Positions 18,101 through 26,822 of a stretch of 64,000 nucleotides of DNA are shown here, one piece after another. Numbering within the stretch: position 1 is the stretch's first letter; each line of letters starts with the position of its first letter. The stretch covers positions 124,001 to 188,000 of the forward strand of contig CAXXSW010000011.1 of NCBI GenBank assembly GCA_963677625.2. Reading direction: 5' to 3'. Below the pieces are notes generated by a model that was not told the DNA's origin, ran no database searches, and saw nothing but the letters and a program-made list of their open reading frames with translations. This DNA is from UBA1351 sp963677625. Its GTDB lineage: Bacteria; Bacillota; Clostridia; Lachnospirales; Vallitaleaceae. Made by a program: the position numbers and the translations under genes.

Positions 18101-18727
18101 GTGGATATGGAAGTTATAACCCTTGTAGTTGGAGGCTATGGAGTTAATTGCTATATAGGAGTAAACGGTGAGGACTGTATTGTTGTGGATCCAGGGGATG
18201 ATTGGACCAGGATTTCAAGAGTCATAAGGGATAGATCCTTAAATCTCTGTGGTGTACTTATAACTCATGGTCATTTTGATCATATAGGTGGCTTGGCAGA
18301 ACAAGGATTTCCAGACAATATACCTGTCTACGCTCATCAAAAGGAAAGTGAGTCGATGATGGATCCATACAAGAATCTATCAGTGACAATCGGAAAACAT
18401 ATTAGTGTTAGTGCTACTGACTATATTTCCCATGGCTATGAGTTTACTCTGGGACAGATGGAGATTACAGCTATTGAGATTTATGGACATACAGCCAATA
18501 GTGTTTGTTATTATTTTAAAGAAGACGGTCTTATATTTACTGGAGACACTTTGTTTGCTGGAGCTATAGGAAGGACGGATCTTCTTGGTGCTTCTATTTA
18601 CGATTTGACAGGGGAAATAAAAGAAAAACTTTTTATCCTTGATGATGATGTTAGGGTTTTGCCGGGTCATGGTCAAGGAACTACTATTGGTATTGAAAAA
18701 AAGACTAATCCTTATTTGAGCGCATAA
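18101..18727 (+). CDS. metallo-beta-lactamase-fold hydrolase (glyoxalase II-like)
   Basis: A 208-aa protein with the binuclear metal motif THGHFDH, a further His in HTANSVCYYF, the bridging Asp in FTGDTLFAGAIGRTD and a last ligand in LPGHGQGT. The family includes glyoxalase II-like thioesterases; the substrate is unknown. The start is uncertain: GTG at 18101 has GGGAAG upstream, while an ATG at 18107 is also possible. It sits between dtd and hemZ, as in many Clostridia. Confidence 0.88.
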   Translation: MDMEVITLVVGGYGVNCYIGVNGEDCIVVDPGDDWTRISRVIRDRSLNLCGVLITHGHFDHIGGLAEQGFPDNIPVYAHQKESESMMDPYKNLSVTIGKHISVSATDYISHGYEFTLGQMEITAIEIYGHTANSVCYYFKEDGLIFTGDTLFAGAIGRTDLLGASIYDLTGEIKEKLFILDDDVRVLPGHGQGTTIGIEKKTNPYLSA

Positions 18728-18744
18728 TTGAAGTGAGGCAGTAC

Positions 18745-20202
18745 ATGAAATTTTATATGAATGACAATAAGTTCAAACATCTAAAAGAAGAATGCTTTGT
18801 TATGGTGAAGTCCTTTTATGTAGAATACAAATGGACTTTGGTTCATGACATGGAGAATGTTGATGTGATCGTACAAAAAAAGGACGATCACTTTTTTGTA
18901 CGTATTTTTACGGTTGAAGGACGGATTAATATTTTTGATGGAGACTATAGAAATAGTCTTAAGAGACAACTATATAATATGCTATCAGAAACAAGTGGAA
19001 GAAACTTACCTTGGGGAATACTTCAAGGAATAAGACCGACAAAATTGGTTTACAAACTATTTAGAATGATGGATATAGAAGATATTAGAGAAGGCAGTCC
19101 TGTCTTAGTAAAAACTCTAATGGAGGACTATTTGCTTTCTAGGGAGATGGCGGTTTTAGCGGTGGAAGTCGCTTGTGAAGAGTTTCAACTTATACCTTCA
19201 GAACCTGATGGCTCTATAGCTTCCATATATATTAGTATACCTTTTTGTCCAACAAGATGTCATTATTGCAGTTTTCCTTCTAATCCTCTCAAGGGATGGA
19301 TGGATAAATTGGATACTTATGTGGACGGTCTTATTTATGAAATGGAAAGGGTTTTACCTAAGATTTTTGAAAAGTATAGGCTAAGTACAGTTTACATAGG
19401 TGGTGGAACACCAACAACTCTTTCAGCCAATCAACTTGATAGATTGATTAAGAAACTTTATGATCTTGTTGGAAATAGACGGATTATTGAATTAACTGTT
19501 GAGGCTGGAAGACCAGATACGATTACAGTAGATAAATTGAAGGTTTTAAAAGTTAATGGAGTGGATAGGATTTCTATCAATCCTCAAACAATGAATGCCG
19601 AAACCCTTCATTGTATTGGTCGTGACCATACAGTAGATGAAATTTATCAAGGTTTAGTCTCGGCTAGAACAATAGGAATTAATCGAATAAACATGGACAC
19701 GATTATTGGATTACCCGGCGAAAGAGAAGAACAGGTTAGGAAAACCTTTGACGAACTTATGAAGATAAGGCCTTCGGAGTTAACTGTTCATACATTGGCT
19801 ATTAAAAGGTCTTCAGTCATTCATGAACGTCTTGAAGACTACCCTTTACCAGATCATGAAGAGACAAAGGAATTATTGAAATCTACAAGGCAGGTTCTTA
19901 GAGAAAATGGTTATAAACCCTATTATCTTTATCGCCAAAAGAATATGGTTGGATCTTTTGAAAATGTAGGTTATTATCTGGATAAACCTTGTATTTATAA
20001 TATGGAAATTATGGAAGAGGTTATATCTATATACGGATTTGGAGCTGGGGCTATAACAAAAGTTGTAGATGACCAAGGGACTGTAAAAAGAATTGAAAAT
20101 GTGAAGAATGTTAAAATATATCTGGAACGTATAGAAGAGATGGTTGACCGTAAGTTGAACTATCTTGGTGAAAGGAAGACCTGGTCAGAAAAGAGTAAGT
20201 GA
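18745..20202 (+). CDS. hemZ: oxygen-independent coproporphyrinogen III oxidase-like protein HemZ
   Basis: A 485-aa radical-SAM protein. After ~160 N-terminal residues it has IPFCPTRCHYCSF (CxxxCxxC), YIGGGTPTTL and the HemN-type segments RISINPQTMN and NMDTIIGLPGE. HemN-family enzymes decarboxylate coproporphyrinogen III in heme synthesis without oxygen, but HemZ's exact activity is less certain. The ATG at 18745 is preferred (GTGAGG 6 nt before) over GTG 18733. In most Clostridia hisS-aspS would follow here; instead a terminator does. Confidence 0.9.
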   Translation: MKFYMNDNKFKHLKEECFVMVKSFYVEYKWTLVHDMENVDVIVQKKDDHFFVRIFTVEGRINIFDGDYRNSLKRQLYNMLSETSGRNLPWGILQGIRPTKLVYKLFRMMDIEDIREGSPVLVKTLMEDYLLSREMAVLAVEVACEEFQLIPSEPDGSIASIYISIPFCPTRCHYCSFPSNPLKGWMDKLDTYVDGLIYEMERVLPKIFEKYRLSTVYIGGGTPTTLSANQLDRLIKKLYDLVGNRRIIELTVEAGRPDTITVDKLKVLKVNGVDRISINPQTMNAETLHCIGRDHTVDEIYQGLVSARTIGINRINMDTIIGLPGEREEQVRKTFDELMKIRPSELTVHTLAIKRSSVIHERLEDYPLPDHEETKELLKSTRQVLRENGYKPYYLYRQKNMVGSFENVGYYLDKPCIYNMEIMEEVISIYGFGAGAITKVVDDQGTVKRIENVKNVKIYLERIEEMVDRKLNYLGERKTWSEKSK

Positions 20203-20220
20203 CCATAAATATGTGTATAT

Positions 20221-20295
20221 AAAAAAGAGTTGACTTTTGTTGAAGTGGATCATCTAGAACACTTGAACATGGCATCAACTCTCTTTCTTTTTTAT
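20221..20295. terminator. terminator between hemZ and the amino-acid ABC operon
   Basis: The outer stem pairs aaagagttga (20223-20232) with tcaactctct (20274-20283). An inner imperfect stem pairs gttgaagtg with cacttgaac. T-rich runs flank the structure on both strands, so it can serve both convergent units. Confidence 0.75.
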
Positions 20296-21098
20296 AATAC
20301 TTTGTTAAGGAAAGCCTTCGTTCTGTCTTTCTTGGGATTAGTGAAGATTTCTGCTGGTGTTGTATCTTCAATTACATACCCGTCATCCATAAAGATGACA
20401 CGATTTGCAACTTCTTTAGCAAAACCCATTTCGTGGGTGACGACTAACATAGTCATACCATCATTAGCAAGTTTTTTCATTACTTCTAGAACTTCACCAA
20501 CTAGCTCTGGATCTAAGGCGCTAGTTGGTTCATCGAAGAGCATGATTTCAGGCTTCATAGCCAAGGCTCTTGCAATGGCTACACGTTGTTGTTGACCACC
20601 AGAAAGCTTGGTAGGATATTCGCTTTTTTTGTCTGTAAGACCGACAAGGTCAAGAAGTTCCATTGCATACTGTTCAGTTTCCCGTCTGTTCTCCTTTTTG
20701 ACATGAATAGGTGCTTCAATGATATTTTCAAAAACTGTCATATGTGGAAAAAGATTGAAACGCTGGAATACCATACCAACTTCGCTGCAAAGGGTAGAAA
20801 TCTCTTTGTGACCCATTTTAACCATATCTGTATCATCTTCTCGATGGTCAGTAATACTACCCTTAATCATAATCTTCCCGCTTGTTACTCGTTCAAGATG
20901 ATTTATGCACCTTAGAAGTGTACTTTTACCGGAGCCGCTGGCACCAATAATACAGACCACTTCACCTTTTCTGATATTAATATTAATATCCTTTAGTACC
21001 TCAAGTGTGCCAAAATTTTTTTTGATTTTCATCAGTTCAATAAAGTTGCTACCTGATGAAAGATCGTAGTTGGATGTTAGATTCGATAATTCGCTCAT
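20292..21098 (-). CDS. amino-acid ABC transporter, ATP-binding protein (GlnQ/HisP-like)
   Basis: 268 aa with Walker A GASGSGKS (52-59), Q-loop GMVFQRFNLFPHMTVFENI, signature LSGGQQQR and Walker B EIMLFDEPTSALD, the pattern of polar-amino-acid importers. It has about 19 extra N-terminal residues compared with GlnQ. GAGGTGAT precedes the ATG. It is the last gene of the operon of binding protein, permease and ATPase. Confidence 0.93.
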   Translation of the reverse strand: MSELSNLTSNYDLSSGSNFIELMKIKKNFGTLEVLKDININIRKGEVVCIIGASGSGKSTLLRCINHLERVTSGKIMIKGSITDHREDDTDMVKMGHKEISTLCSEVGMVFQRFNLFPHMTVFENIIEAPIHVKKENRRETEQYAMELLDLVGLTDKKSEYPTKLSGGQQQRVAIARALAMKPEIMLFDEPTSALDPELVGEVLEVMKKLANDGMTMLVVTHEMGFAKEVANRVIFMDDGYVIEDTTPAEIFTNPKKDRTKAFLNKVL

Positions 21099-21108
21099 GG
21101 TATCACCT

Positions 21109-21756
21109 CTATTCGTAAACGGAATACTTAGCTTCCAGTTTTTGGAATACTAAGGTCAATATAGTTGTCAGGAACAGGTATATGGAAGCAGCATATAGAT
21201 ATACTATAGGATTTCCTGTATTATTAAGTATTTGGCCTGTCTTTCTGAGCAATTCAGTAATTGCTATGGTAGAAACTAGGGCAGAGTCCTTAAGTAGCAT
21301 AATGAACTCATTGCCAACTGGAGGTATAAGGCGTCGGTATGATTGTGGTATGATGACTCTTCGCATGGCTTGACCGTAGGACATACCTAAAGCCTTAGCA
21401 GCCTCCGTTTGGCCCTTGTCTATTGACAAGATGGCTGCTCTAAAAATCTCGGCCAAGTAGGCTCCAGAGTTAAGTCCTAAGGCTAAAATACCTGAAAACA
21501 TTGGACTAAATTGGAGGACCGGTGCAATTAGAGGTAATGCATAATAGATGAAGAACATTTGCATTAGTAAGGGTGTTCCCCTAAAAACCCAGATATAAAA
21601 CCAAGAAACTGTTCTAGATACTGGGTTTTTTGAGAGACGGCCAATTGCAAGAATCAAACCAAGAACGATACCGATAACAATACCGAGAATAGTCAATTCA
21701 ACTGTTATGACGGAATAACCTAAAAGGGTTTTAAAGGTAGCAATCATATTGTCCAT
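21109..21756 (-). CDS. amino-acid ABC transporter, permease (HisM/GlnP-like)
   Basis: A 215-aa polytopic membrane protein. It has the N-terminal FRGTPLLMQMFFIYYALP segment typical of HisMQ permeases and the EAA loop EAAKALGMSYGQAMRRVIIPQSYRRLIPP that docks on the ATPase. It lies 10 bp before the ATPase gene and is preceded by GAAAGGAT. Confidence 0.93.
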   Translation of the reverse strand: MDNMIATFKTLLGYSVITVELTILGIVIGIVLGLILAIGRLSKNPVSRTVSWFYIWVFRGTPLLMQMFFIYYALPLIAPVLQFSPMFSGILALGLNSGAYLAEIFRAAILSIDKGQTEAAKALGMSYGQAMRRVIIPQSYRRLIPPVGNEFIMLLKDSALVSTIAITELLRKTGQILNNTGNPIVYLYAASIYLFLTTILTLVFQKLEAKYSVYE

Positions 21757-21782
21757 CGTTTATCCTTTCTCATGAGTGAATT

Positions 21783-22562
21783 TTACCAGAGTTCAGTATT
21801 AATATTTGAAGTGAAGTCGGTTCCGAACCATTGGATGGATATATCTTTAAGTTTACCGCTGTCTTGAAGTTTTTTGATAGCAGCATTGACATCGGCAAGT
21901 AATTTTTCGTTGCTATCCTTTTTGAAGTAAACAGCTATAGGCTCGTTGGAAAGCTGTGCAGAGCTGATTTTATAGGTGTTTGGTTCGTTCTTGATGTATT
22001 CAAGAGCTACCATACTGTCAACAACAATGGCGTCGAGACGGCCTGTCTTAAGCTCAAGGAAGGTTTGGACAATTTGATCGTAAGGAGCTAAGTTGAAATC
22101 TACTGTTTTCTGAACTTCAGATGCAGAGTTGTGTGAGGTTGTATCAATTTGTACGCCTACATTTAATCCTCCAAGATCTTCAATAGTAGCAATATCCGGA
22201 CCATCAGCAGCCACTACTATAACCTGACCGTTTGCTAGATATGGTGTGGAAACATCATAACTTTCGAGTCTTTTTTCAGTGATAGATACACTTGAAATAA
22301 TAACATCATATTTTTGCGCCTGAAGACCAACAAAGATACCGTCCCAAGCAGTTGAAACGAATTCGATTTCAACATCTAACTCATCAGCAAGTGCCTTGGC
22401 AAAATCAATATCAAAACCAACAAGATTACCATCATCGTCAACATATTCCATAGGTGGGTATGAATCATCCACACCAATTGTCAGTTTGTCAGTGGACTTT
22501 TGTCCGCAAGCAGTGGTTAAAATCATTACCAATAATAAGATAATACTTAATGTTTTTTTCAT
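21783..22562 (-). CDS. amino-acid ABC transporter, substrate-binding lipoprotein
   Basis: 259 aa. A lipoprotein signal peptide with lipobox LTTAC (Cys19) precedes a family-3 solute-binding domain (KLTIGVDDSYPPMEYVDDDGNLVGFDIDFAKALADEL). The conserved segments GIFVGLQAQKYDVIISSVSITEKR and LKTGRLDAIVVDS fit polar or cationic amino acids; the exact ligand is not readable. GGAGGAATAG precedes the start. Confidence 0.93.
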   Translation of the reverse strand: MKKTLSIILLLVMILTTACGQKSTDKLTIGVDDSYPPMEYVDDDGNLVGFDIDFAKALADELDVEIEFVSTAWDGIFVGLQAQKYDVIISSVSITEKRLESYDVSTPYLANGQVIVVAADGPDIATIEDLGGLNVGVQIDTTSHNSASEVQKTVDFNLAPYDQIVQTFLELKTGRLDAIVVDSMVALEYIKNEPNTYKISSAQLSNEPIAVYFKKDSNEKLLADVNAAIKKLQDSGKLKDISIQWFGTDFTSNINTELW

Positions 22563-22642
22563 TTCTATTCCTCCATTATTTTGTGAGTTTTTGCTACATC
22601 ATTTTCCTATTAAGATTCCTTAATTTAATATTTGCTTGTACA

Positions 22643-23029
22643 TTAATAGGTTTGGTTCAGCTTTTTAAAGATTTGATCTTTTAGAGAAGCTTTAACTGTT
22701 AGTAAATTAGAATCTTCGTTAATTAAGGCTTTTCTGATTAGCTCGATTTCTTTGTCCGTTAAGTATACGGCACGGCCACGTTGATTGGCCGGAACAGCTG
22801 CAACTAGAATATCAATGGCTGTGTTAGCCTTGTCTTTAGAACCGAAATAGTAGACACCAATACTGTCATTGTATTCCATTGAATATTTCTGAAATGTAGA
22901 TATAATCAAGTTTTCAGGAATATCTAGTTCTTTTTTTAATCCATTTACACTGTAATTTCCTAGATAATCAATATAATAGCCGTCAACCTTAGCAGAGTTC
23001 CTTACTGTAAAATGATTTTTTACAACCAT
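22643..23029 (-). CDS. conserved hypothetical protein leading the amino-acid transport operon
   Basis: I do not recognise this 128-aa soluble protein. It has no signal peptide or membrane segment. The N-terminal half (NHFTVRNSAKVDGYYIDYLGNYSVNGLKKELDIPENLI) may be a small alpha/beta fold. The C-terminal half is helical and charged (LTDKEIELIRKALINEDSNLLTVKASLKDQIFKKL). The start at 23029 follows AAAGGAG by 7 nt. It lies between a good promoter and the binding-protein gene, 80 bp away with no clear terminator, so it is likely co-transcribed and may be regulatory. Confidence 0.75.
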   Translation of the reverse strand: MVVKNHFTVRNSAKVDGYYIDYLGNYSVNGLKKELDIPENLIISTFQKYSMEYNDSIGVYYFGSKDKANTAIDILVAAVPANQRGRAVYLTDKEIELIRKALINEDSNLLTVKASLKDQIFKKLNQTY

Positions 23030-23068
23030 AGGTGTGCTCCTTTCTGCATGCATTCAAAAACTGAATTA

Positions 23069-23097
23069 ATTATACATTAACATGGAAAATAATGCAA
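23069..23097 (-). promoter_or_regulatory. promoter of the hypothetical/amino-acid ABC operon
   Basis: On the minus strand TTGCAT (23092-23097), 17 nt, TATAAT (23069-23074). Confidence 0.6.
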
Positions 23098-23363
23098 CAT
23101 AAAAATACATAATAAAGAATAAAAATACACATAGTGAAATATTGAACTAAAATTCCTGCAAAAATAATAATTTAAATATAGGGAGAAGTAGCTTATATAT
23201 TAATTAAGGAATAAAATACGGAAAAAATATGAATTATTGAAATTATAGTATGTCAATGAAATGCAAAAATAAATGAATATAAATTCATAAAATGTGCATA
23301 AATATGCCTATGTTATTAAAGCTTTAAAGTGCTAAAGTGAGGAACTGTTCAAATGCTTTTATC
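23098..23363. other. AT-rich non-coding spacer between divergent promoters
   Basis: Very AT-rich, with repeated short runs such as aaaaataca and aataaa. No open reading frame with a ribosome site and no stable hairpin or known RNA is recognised. With the flanking promoters it forms the ~390-bp gap between divergent genes. Confidence 0.5.
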
Positions 23364-23392
23364 TTGTTTACCTATAGTTTTTTTGCTAAAAT
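23364..23392 (+). promoter_or_regulatory. promoter of the VWA-domain gene
   Basis: TTGTTT (23364-23369), 17 nt, TAAAAT (23387-23392), about 30 nt before the start codon. Confidence 0.5.
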
Positions 23393-23420
23393 AACCATAG
23401 ACATAATTCTGGAGGTAAAC

Positions 23421-25727
23421 ATGAAAAAACAAGTAATAGGAGTATTCCTTTCATTCATTATTATACTTGGGCTTAGTATTAATTATATAGGAGGAGAGGA
23501 AACTTCTTCTAACAAGCATGTTTCGGTTGTCTTTGACGATTCCGGAAGTATGGCTTTTGATGTAAGGTGGGCTCATGCTAATTATGCGCTTCAGACCCTA
23601 GTTTCAGTCCTAAATGAAGGAGATATACTGAATATTCATTATATGAATAATTCCACAAAAGATATTACAGTTGTTATTGAAAAAGGACAAGCTGTCCAGA
23701 CAATCTTAAGTCAAATTCGTGAGAATTCAGTTCCTGATCTTCTAGGTGCTGGAGAAACCCCGATTAATTCAATTTCTATTGGCCTTAGTAAATTTGCTGA
23801 TAGTCAGCAAAATCTTGGTGAGTCAAATAGGGAATATGATAACTGGTTGGTACTTATTACAGACGGAAATGAGATGACAGGAACTGATGGTGAAGGCTAT
23901 GTTAATTACGTAGAAGATCCGTCTTTTGACTCTGGATATAGATGGACCGGAATACTAGATCGCAAGATTGCATCGATTCTATCATCATCAAGTCTTGAAT
24001 TTTCTACAGTTATATTAAAGATAGGTGACTCCAAGCAGGATATGTCCTTAGACGATAATATGATTGGGTCACCACTGATTTATAGAAGTGCATCAGTGAG
24101 TGCAGAATTTATTAATGAAAAGCAAATTATTGAAAACATGAATGATATTGCCAGCTTGATATCCGGTCGTTTCCCAATTGCCATAACAGGCAAGTTTGGT
24201 AAAGAACTGCATATAAGTTCAGAAGTACCCTTTAACCAATTTGACATTTTATTACAAAATGCTTCCAGTCAAATTGAAGATGTTTTGAATAGCAAGGGAG
24301 AATCCATTCCATATGAGGTGGAAGTTACAGGTCTTTTATCACCTGATAATCAAATAATAGGCTCTAGAGACTTGGTTAGCGATACGAACCTGTTTGGCAG
24401 TGCAATAAGGATTGAGGCTATATCAAAAGAAGCTTTGGCCTCAGGTGAGTATACGATTGTGTTTAATGAATCGATTGAAGGATCCAAGGTGACTTCTTAT
24501 TGTCTTCCCTTCATTCAGTTTGACTATAAATATTATGTAAATGGTCTTGAAGTGGACAAGGTTTTCCAAGAGGATATGGTTAGTCTAGAGTTTATCCCCT
24601 TACGAGGTGGTACGAATGAGGTTCTTGAGAATTTACCTGATGAAATTGAATATGATTTAAGCTTAAAGAGCGGAGATCAGTTTATATCCTTTGATGGCGA
24701 TTCCCTTAAAACCAATGAATTTCTTATTAAAGACAGTGAGTTGGAAGGTAGTCTGGTAGCCGAGATACCTGACATCTGGTTGTGGTCCTTAAATGTTTCT
24801 GAAAGCATTCCGGTAGCACCGGAAGAAGAACGACCAGAAGAGCAGATATACACCTTAGAAATACCGGTGACTGATGCTTCAGTTTCCTATCAAAACTTTG
24901 AACAGGCACCTGAGGTCATATTTATACCAAAATTAAACGGAGAATCATTAAGTGATGAAGAAATGGAAAAGGCTGAGTTAACAGTTCTGAGAATAACTTC
25001 TGCTGATGGTGCCTTGACAAATCTTGATTATTCAATAGATAAAGAAGGTAAGGCTTTTGTTTTTCGTCCAGTTTATACTGGATTTAAACCTGCCATGCCA
25101 ACGGATACATATATGATTGAAGTTCGATTCTCAGCTAATGAAGTTGAAGGAGTCAATGAATATGTATTTGGGGAATTTAAGTATACTATTGAAGATGCGA
25201 GTTTTCTTATACGTTATCTTTCTTACATATTAATTGTATTAATAACGGTTTTGGTAGGTGTATATTTTATAGGATTTGCCCTTAAACCCAAGCTTAAAAA
25301 TAAGAAGTACCATATTGTTAAACATTACTATGATGACTTGATTGATATGAATGTACCTATAAAGACAGAGTATTATAAGATTTATGTTAATTCAGTCAGT
25401 AGATTTATAATTCCTTTTGTTAGGGAAATCGGTAAAGCCGGTGAACTCAAAATTAAGGCCGGCAAGTCTCCAAATCATATATACCTTTGCAGAGAAAGTC
25501 AGAAAATCGGTATGATTGTAGGCGAGTTTGAACTGAAGGCAGGAACTGTTGGAACTAGGGACTTACAGATTAATGCTAATCAAAAGGTTGATTATATTGA
25601 TCAAGACAAGCTTGAGGTCTATATTTATCAAGAAAAAAGGGGTCAAGTCTCATATACGGATCTTGATGGTGATAAAGATAAGAAGAATAAGAAAAAAAAG
25701 GAGAAAAAGGATAGTCAAAAGGAATAA
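23421..25727 (+). CDS. membrane-anchored von Willebrand factor A-domain protein
   Basis: A 768-aa protein. An N-terminal signal/anchor (about residues 5-23) precedes a VWA domain with intact MIDAS start DDSGSM (39-44) and LITDG. A long extracellular beta-rich region follows, then one membrane segment near residues 600-622 (YILIVLITVLVGVYFIGFAL). The ~145-aa cytoplasmic tail ends in a lysine run (DKKNKKKKEKKD). GGAGGTAAAC decides the start; a longer frame would begin upstream of the promoter. No partner gene is adjacent. A metal-dependent adhesion or sensing role is inference. Confidence 0.85.
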   Translation: MKKQVIGVFLSFIIILGLSINYIGGEETSSNKHVSVVFDDSGSMAFDVRWAHANYALQTLVSVLNEGDILNIHYMNNSTKDITVVIEKGQAVQTILSQIRENSVPDLLGAGETPINSISIGLSKFADSQQNLGESNREYDNWLVLITDGNEMTGTDGEGYVNYVEDPSFDSGYRWTGILDRKIASILSSSSLEFSTVILKIGDSKQDMSLDDNMIGSPLIYRSASVSAEFINEKQIIENMNDIASLISGRFPIAITGKFGKELHISSEVPFNQFDILLQNASSQIEDVLNSKGESIPYEVEVTGLLSPDNQIIGSRDLVSDTNLFGSAIRIEAISKEALASGEYTIVFNESIEGSKVTSYCLPFIQFDYKYYVNGLEVDKVFQEDMVSLEFIPLRGGTNEVLENLPDEIEYDLSLKSGDQFISFDGDSLKTNEFLIKDSELEGSLVAEIPDIWLWSLNVSESIPVAPEEERPEEQIYTLEIPVTDASVSYQNFEQAPEVIFIPKLNGESLSDEEMEKAELTVLRITSADGALTNLDYSIDKEGKAFVFRPVYTGFKPAMPTDTYMIEVRFSANEVEGVNEYVFGEFKYTIEDASFLIRYLSYILIVLITVLVGVYFIGFALKPKLKNKKYHIVKHYYDDLIDMNVPIKTEYYKIYVNSVSRFIIPFVREIGKAGELKIKAGKSPNHIYLCRESQKIGMIVGEFELKAGTVGTRDLQINANQKVDYIDQDKLEVYIYQEKRGQVSYTDLDGDKDKKNKKKKEKKDSQKE

Positions 25728-25879
25728 TTATCTAATCAAAGAGGAAAAACTGACTAAGGTAAGTGTAGCTAGAAATTGGCTGCAGTCACCTTATGAAGAT
25801 ATGTAGTATATTAAAATATTATAAAAATACGATATAGTACTTCACAGATTGAATGCTTTATGTTAGTATACATGTAAAA

Positions 25880-25894
25880 TGATAATCATTATTA
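25880..25894 (+). promoter_or_regulatory. Fur-like box upstream of gnd-zwf
   Basis: TGATAATCATTATTA matches the 7-1-7 Fur consensus TGATAATNATTATCA at 14 of 15 positions. It lies 20 bp before the gnd start codon and just before the ribosome site. No clean -35/-10 pair was found around it. Confidence 0.55.
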
Positions 25895-25914
25895 AATAAT
25901 AAGGAGTGTGGAAA

Positions 25915-26811
25915 ATGCAAATTGCAATTGTAGGACTTGGAAGAATGGGATATAACTTAGCACTGAACTTAAAAGATAATGGACATGATGTTATTGGTTA
26001 TAACAGAAGTAGTTCAAAAGTTGATGATATTAAGGCAGAGGGAGTAAAAGGTGCCTATACTATTGATGAGATGCTAGAACATTTTGAAGGACGAAAAGTC
26101 ATTTGGCTTATGGTACCAAATGGGGATCCAACTCAAAAAATGATGGATACAATTGTTCCAAAATTAAATGAACGTGATATCCTTATTGATGGTGGTAATT
26201 CCAACTTCAATGATACTTTGGCTAGATATGAAATTTTTAAAGAAAAAGGAATAGATTTTGTTGATGCTGGTACAAGTGGCGGAATTGAAGGTGCAAGATA
26301 TGGTGCTTGTTCCATGGTAGGAGCAGACGATGATGTTTTTGCATATATTGAACCAATTTTCAAGGATATATGTGTTGAAAACGGATACTTGCATTGCGGA
26401 GGAGTAGGTTCAGGTCACTTTACAAAAATGGTCCATAATGGTGTGGAATATGGTATGATGCAAGCTATTGGAGAGGGCTTTGAAATTCTTAAAGCCAGTC
26501 AGTTTGACTTAGATTATGAAAAAGTTGCCAGAGTGTGGAATAATGGATCGGTTATCCGCAGTTGGTTAATGGAACTTGCAGAATCTGCTTTTAGTAAAAG
26601 TCCTGAGCTTGGAGACATTAAAGATGTTATCGGATCAAACGGTGAAGGTTTGTGGACCGTTGAGGAAGCTCTTAAACTTAAAGTACCTGCTCCAGTAATA
26701 ACTGAAAGCCTTTTTGTAAGATTTAGGTCTGAACAGCAGGAAAGTTTTTCGGGTAAAGTTGTGGCAGCTCTTCGTAATGAATTTGGCGGCCATGCCGTAG
26801 TAAAAAAATAG
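25915..26811 (+). CDS. gnd: 6-phosphogluconate dehydrogenase, short decarboxylating form
   Basis: 298 aa with the Rossmann start MQIAIVGLGRMGYNLALNL, NRSSSKV in the cofactor-specificity loop, the signature ILIDGGNSNFNDT, DAGTSGGIEGARYG and the catalytic region HFTKMVHNGVEYGMMQ. The short length and the Asn-Arg-Ser loop resemble the GndA/YqeC-type enzymes. It oxidises 6-phosphogluconate to ribulose 5-phosphate. AAGGAG is 8 nt before the ATG at 25915; a GTG at 25906 overlaps that site and is rejected. zwf follows after 11 bp. Confidence 0.94.
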   Translation: MQIAIVGLGRMGYNLALNLKDNGHDVIGYNRSSSKVDDIKAEGVKGAYTIDEMLEHFEGRKVIWLMVPNGDPTQKMMDTIVPKLNERDILIDGGNSNFNDTLARYEIFKEKGIDFVDAGTSGGIEGARYGACSMVGADDDVFAYIEPIFKDICVENGYLHCGGVGSGHFTKMVHNGVEYGMMQAIGEGFEILKASQFDLDYEKVARVWNNGSVIRSWLMELAESAFSKSPELGDIKDVIGSNGEGLWTVEEALKLKVPAPVITESLFVRFRSEQQESFSGKVVAALRNEFGGHAVVKK

Positions 26812-26822
26812 GATGTGATAAT

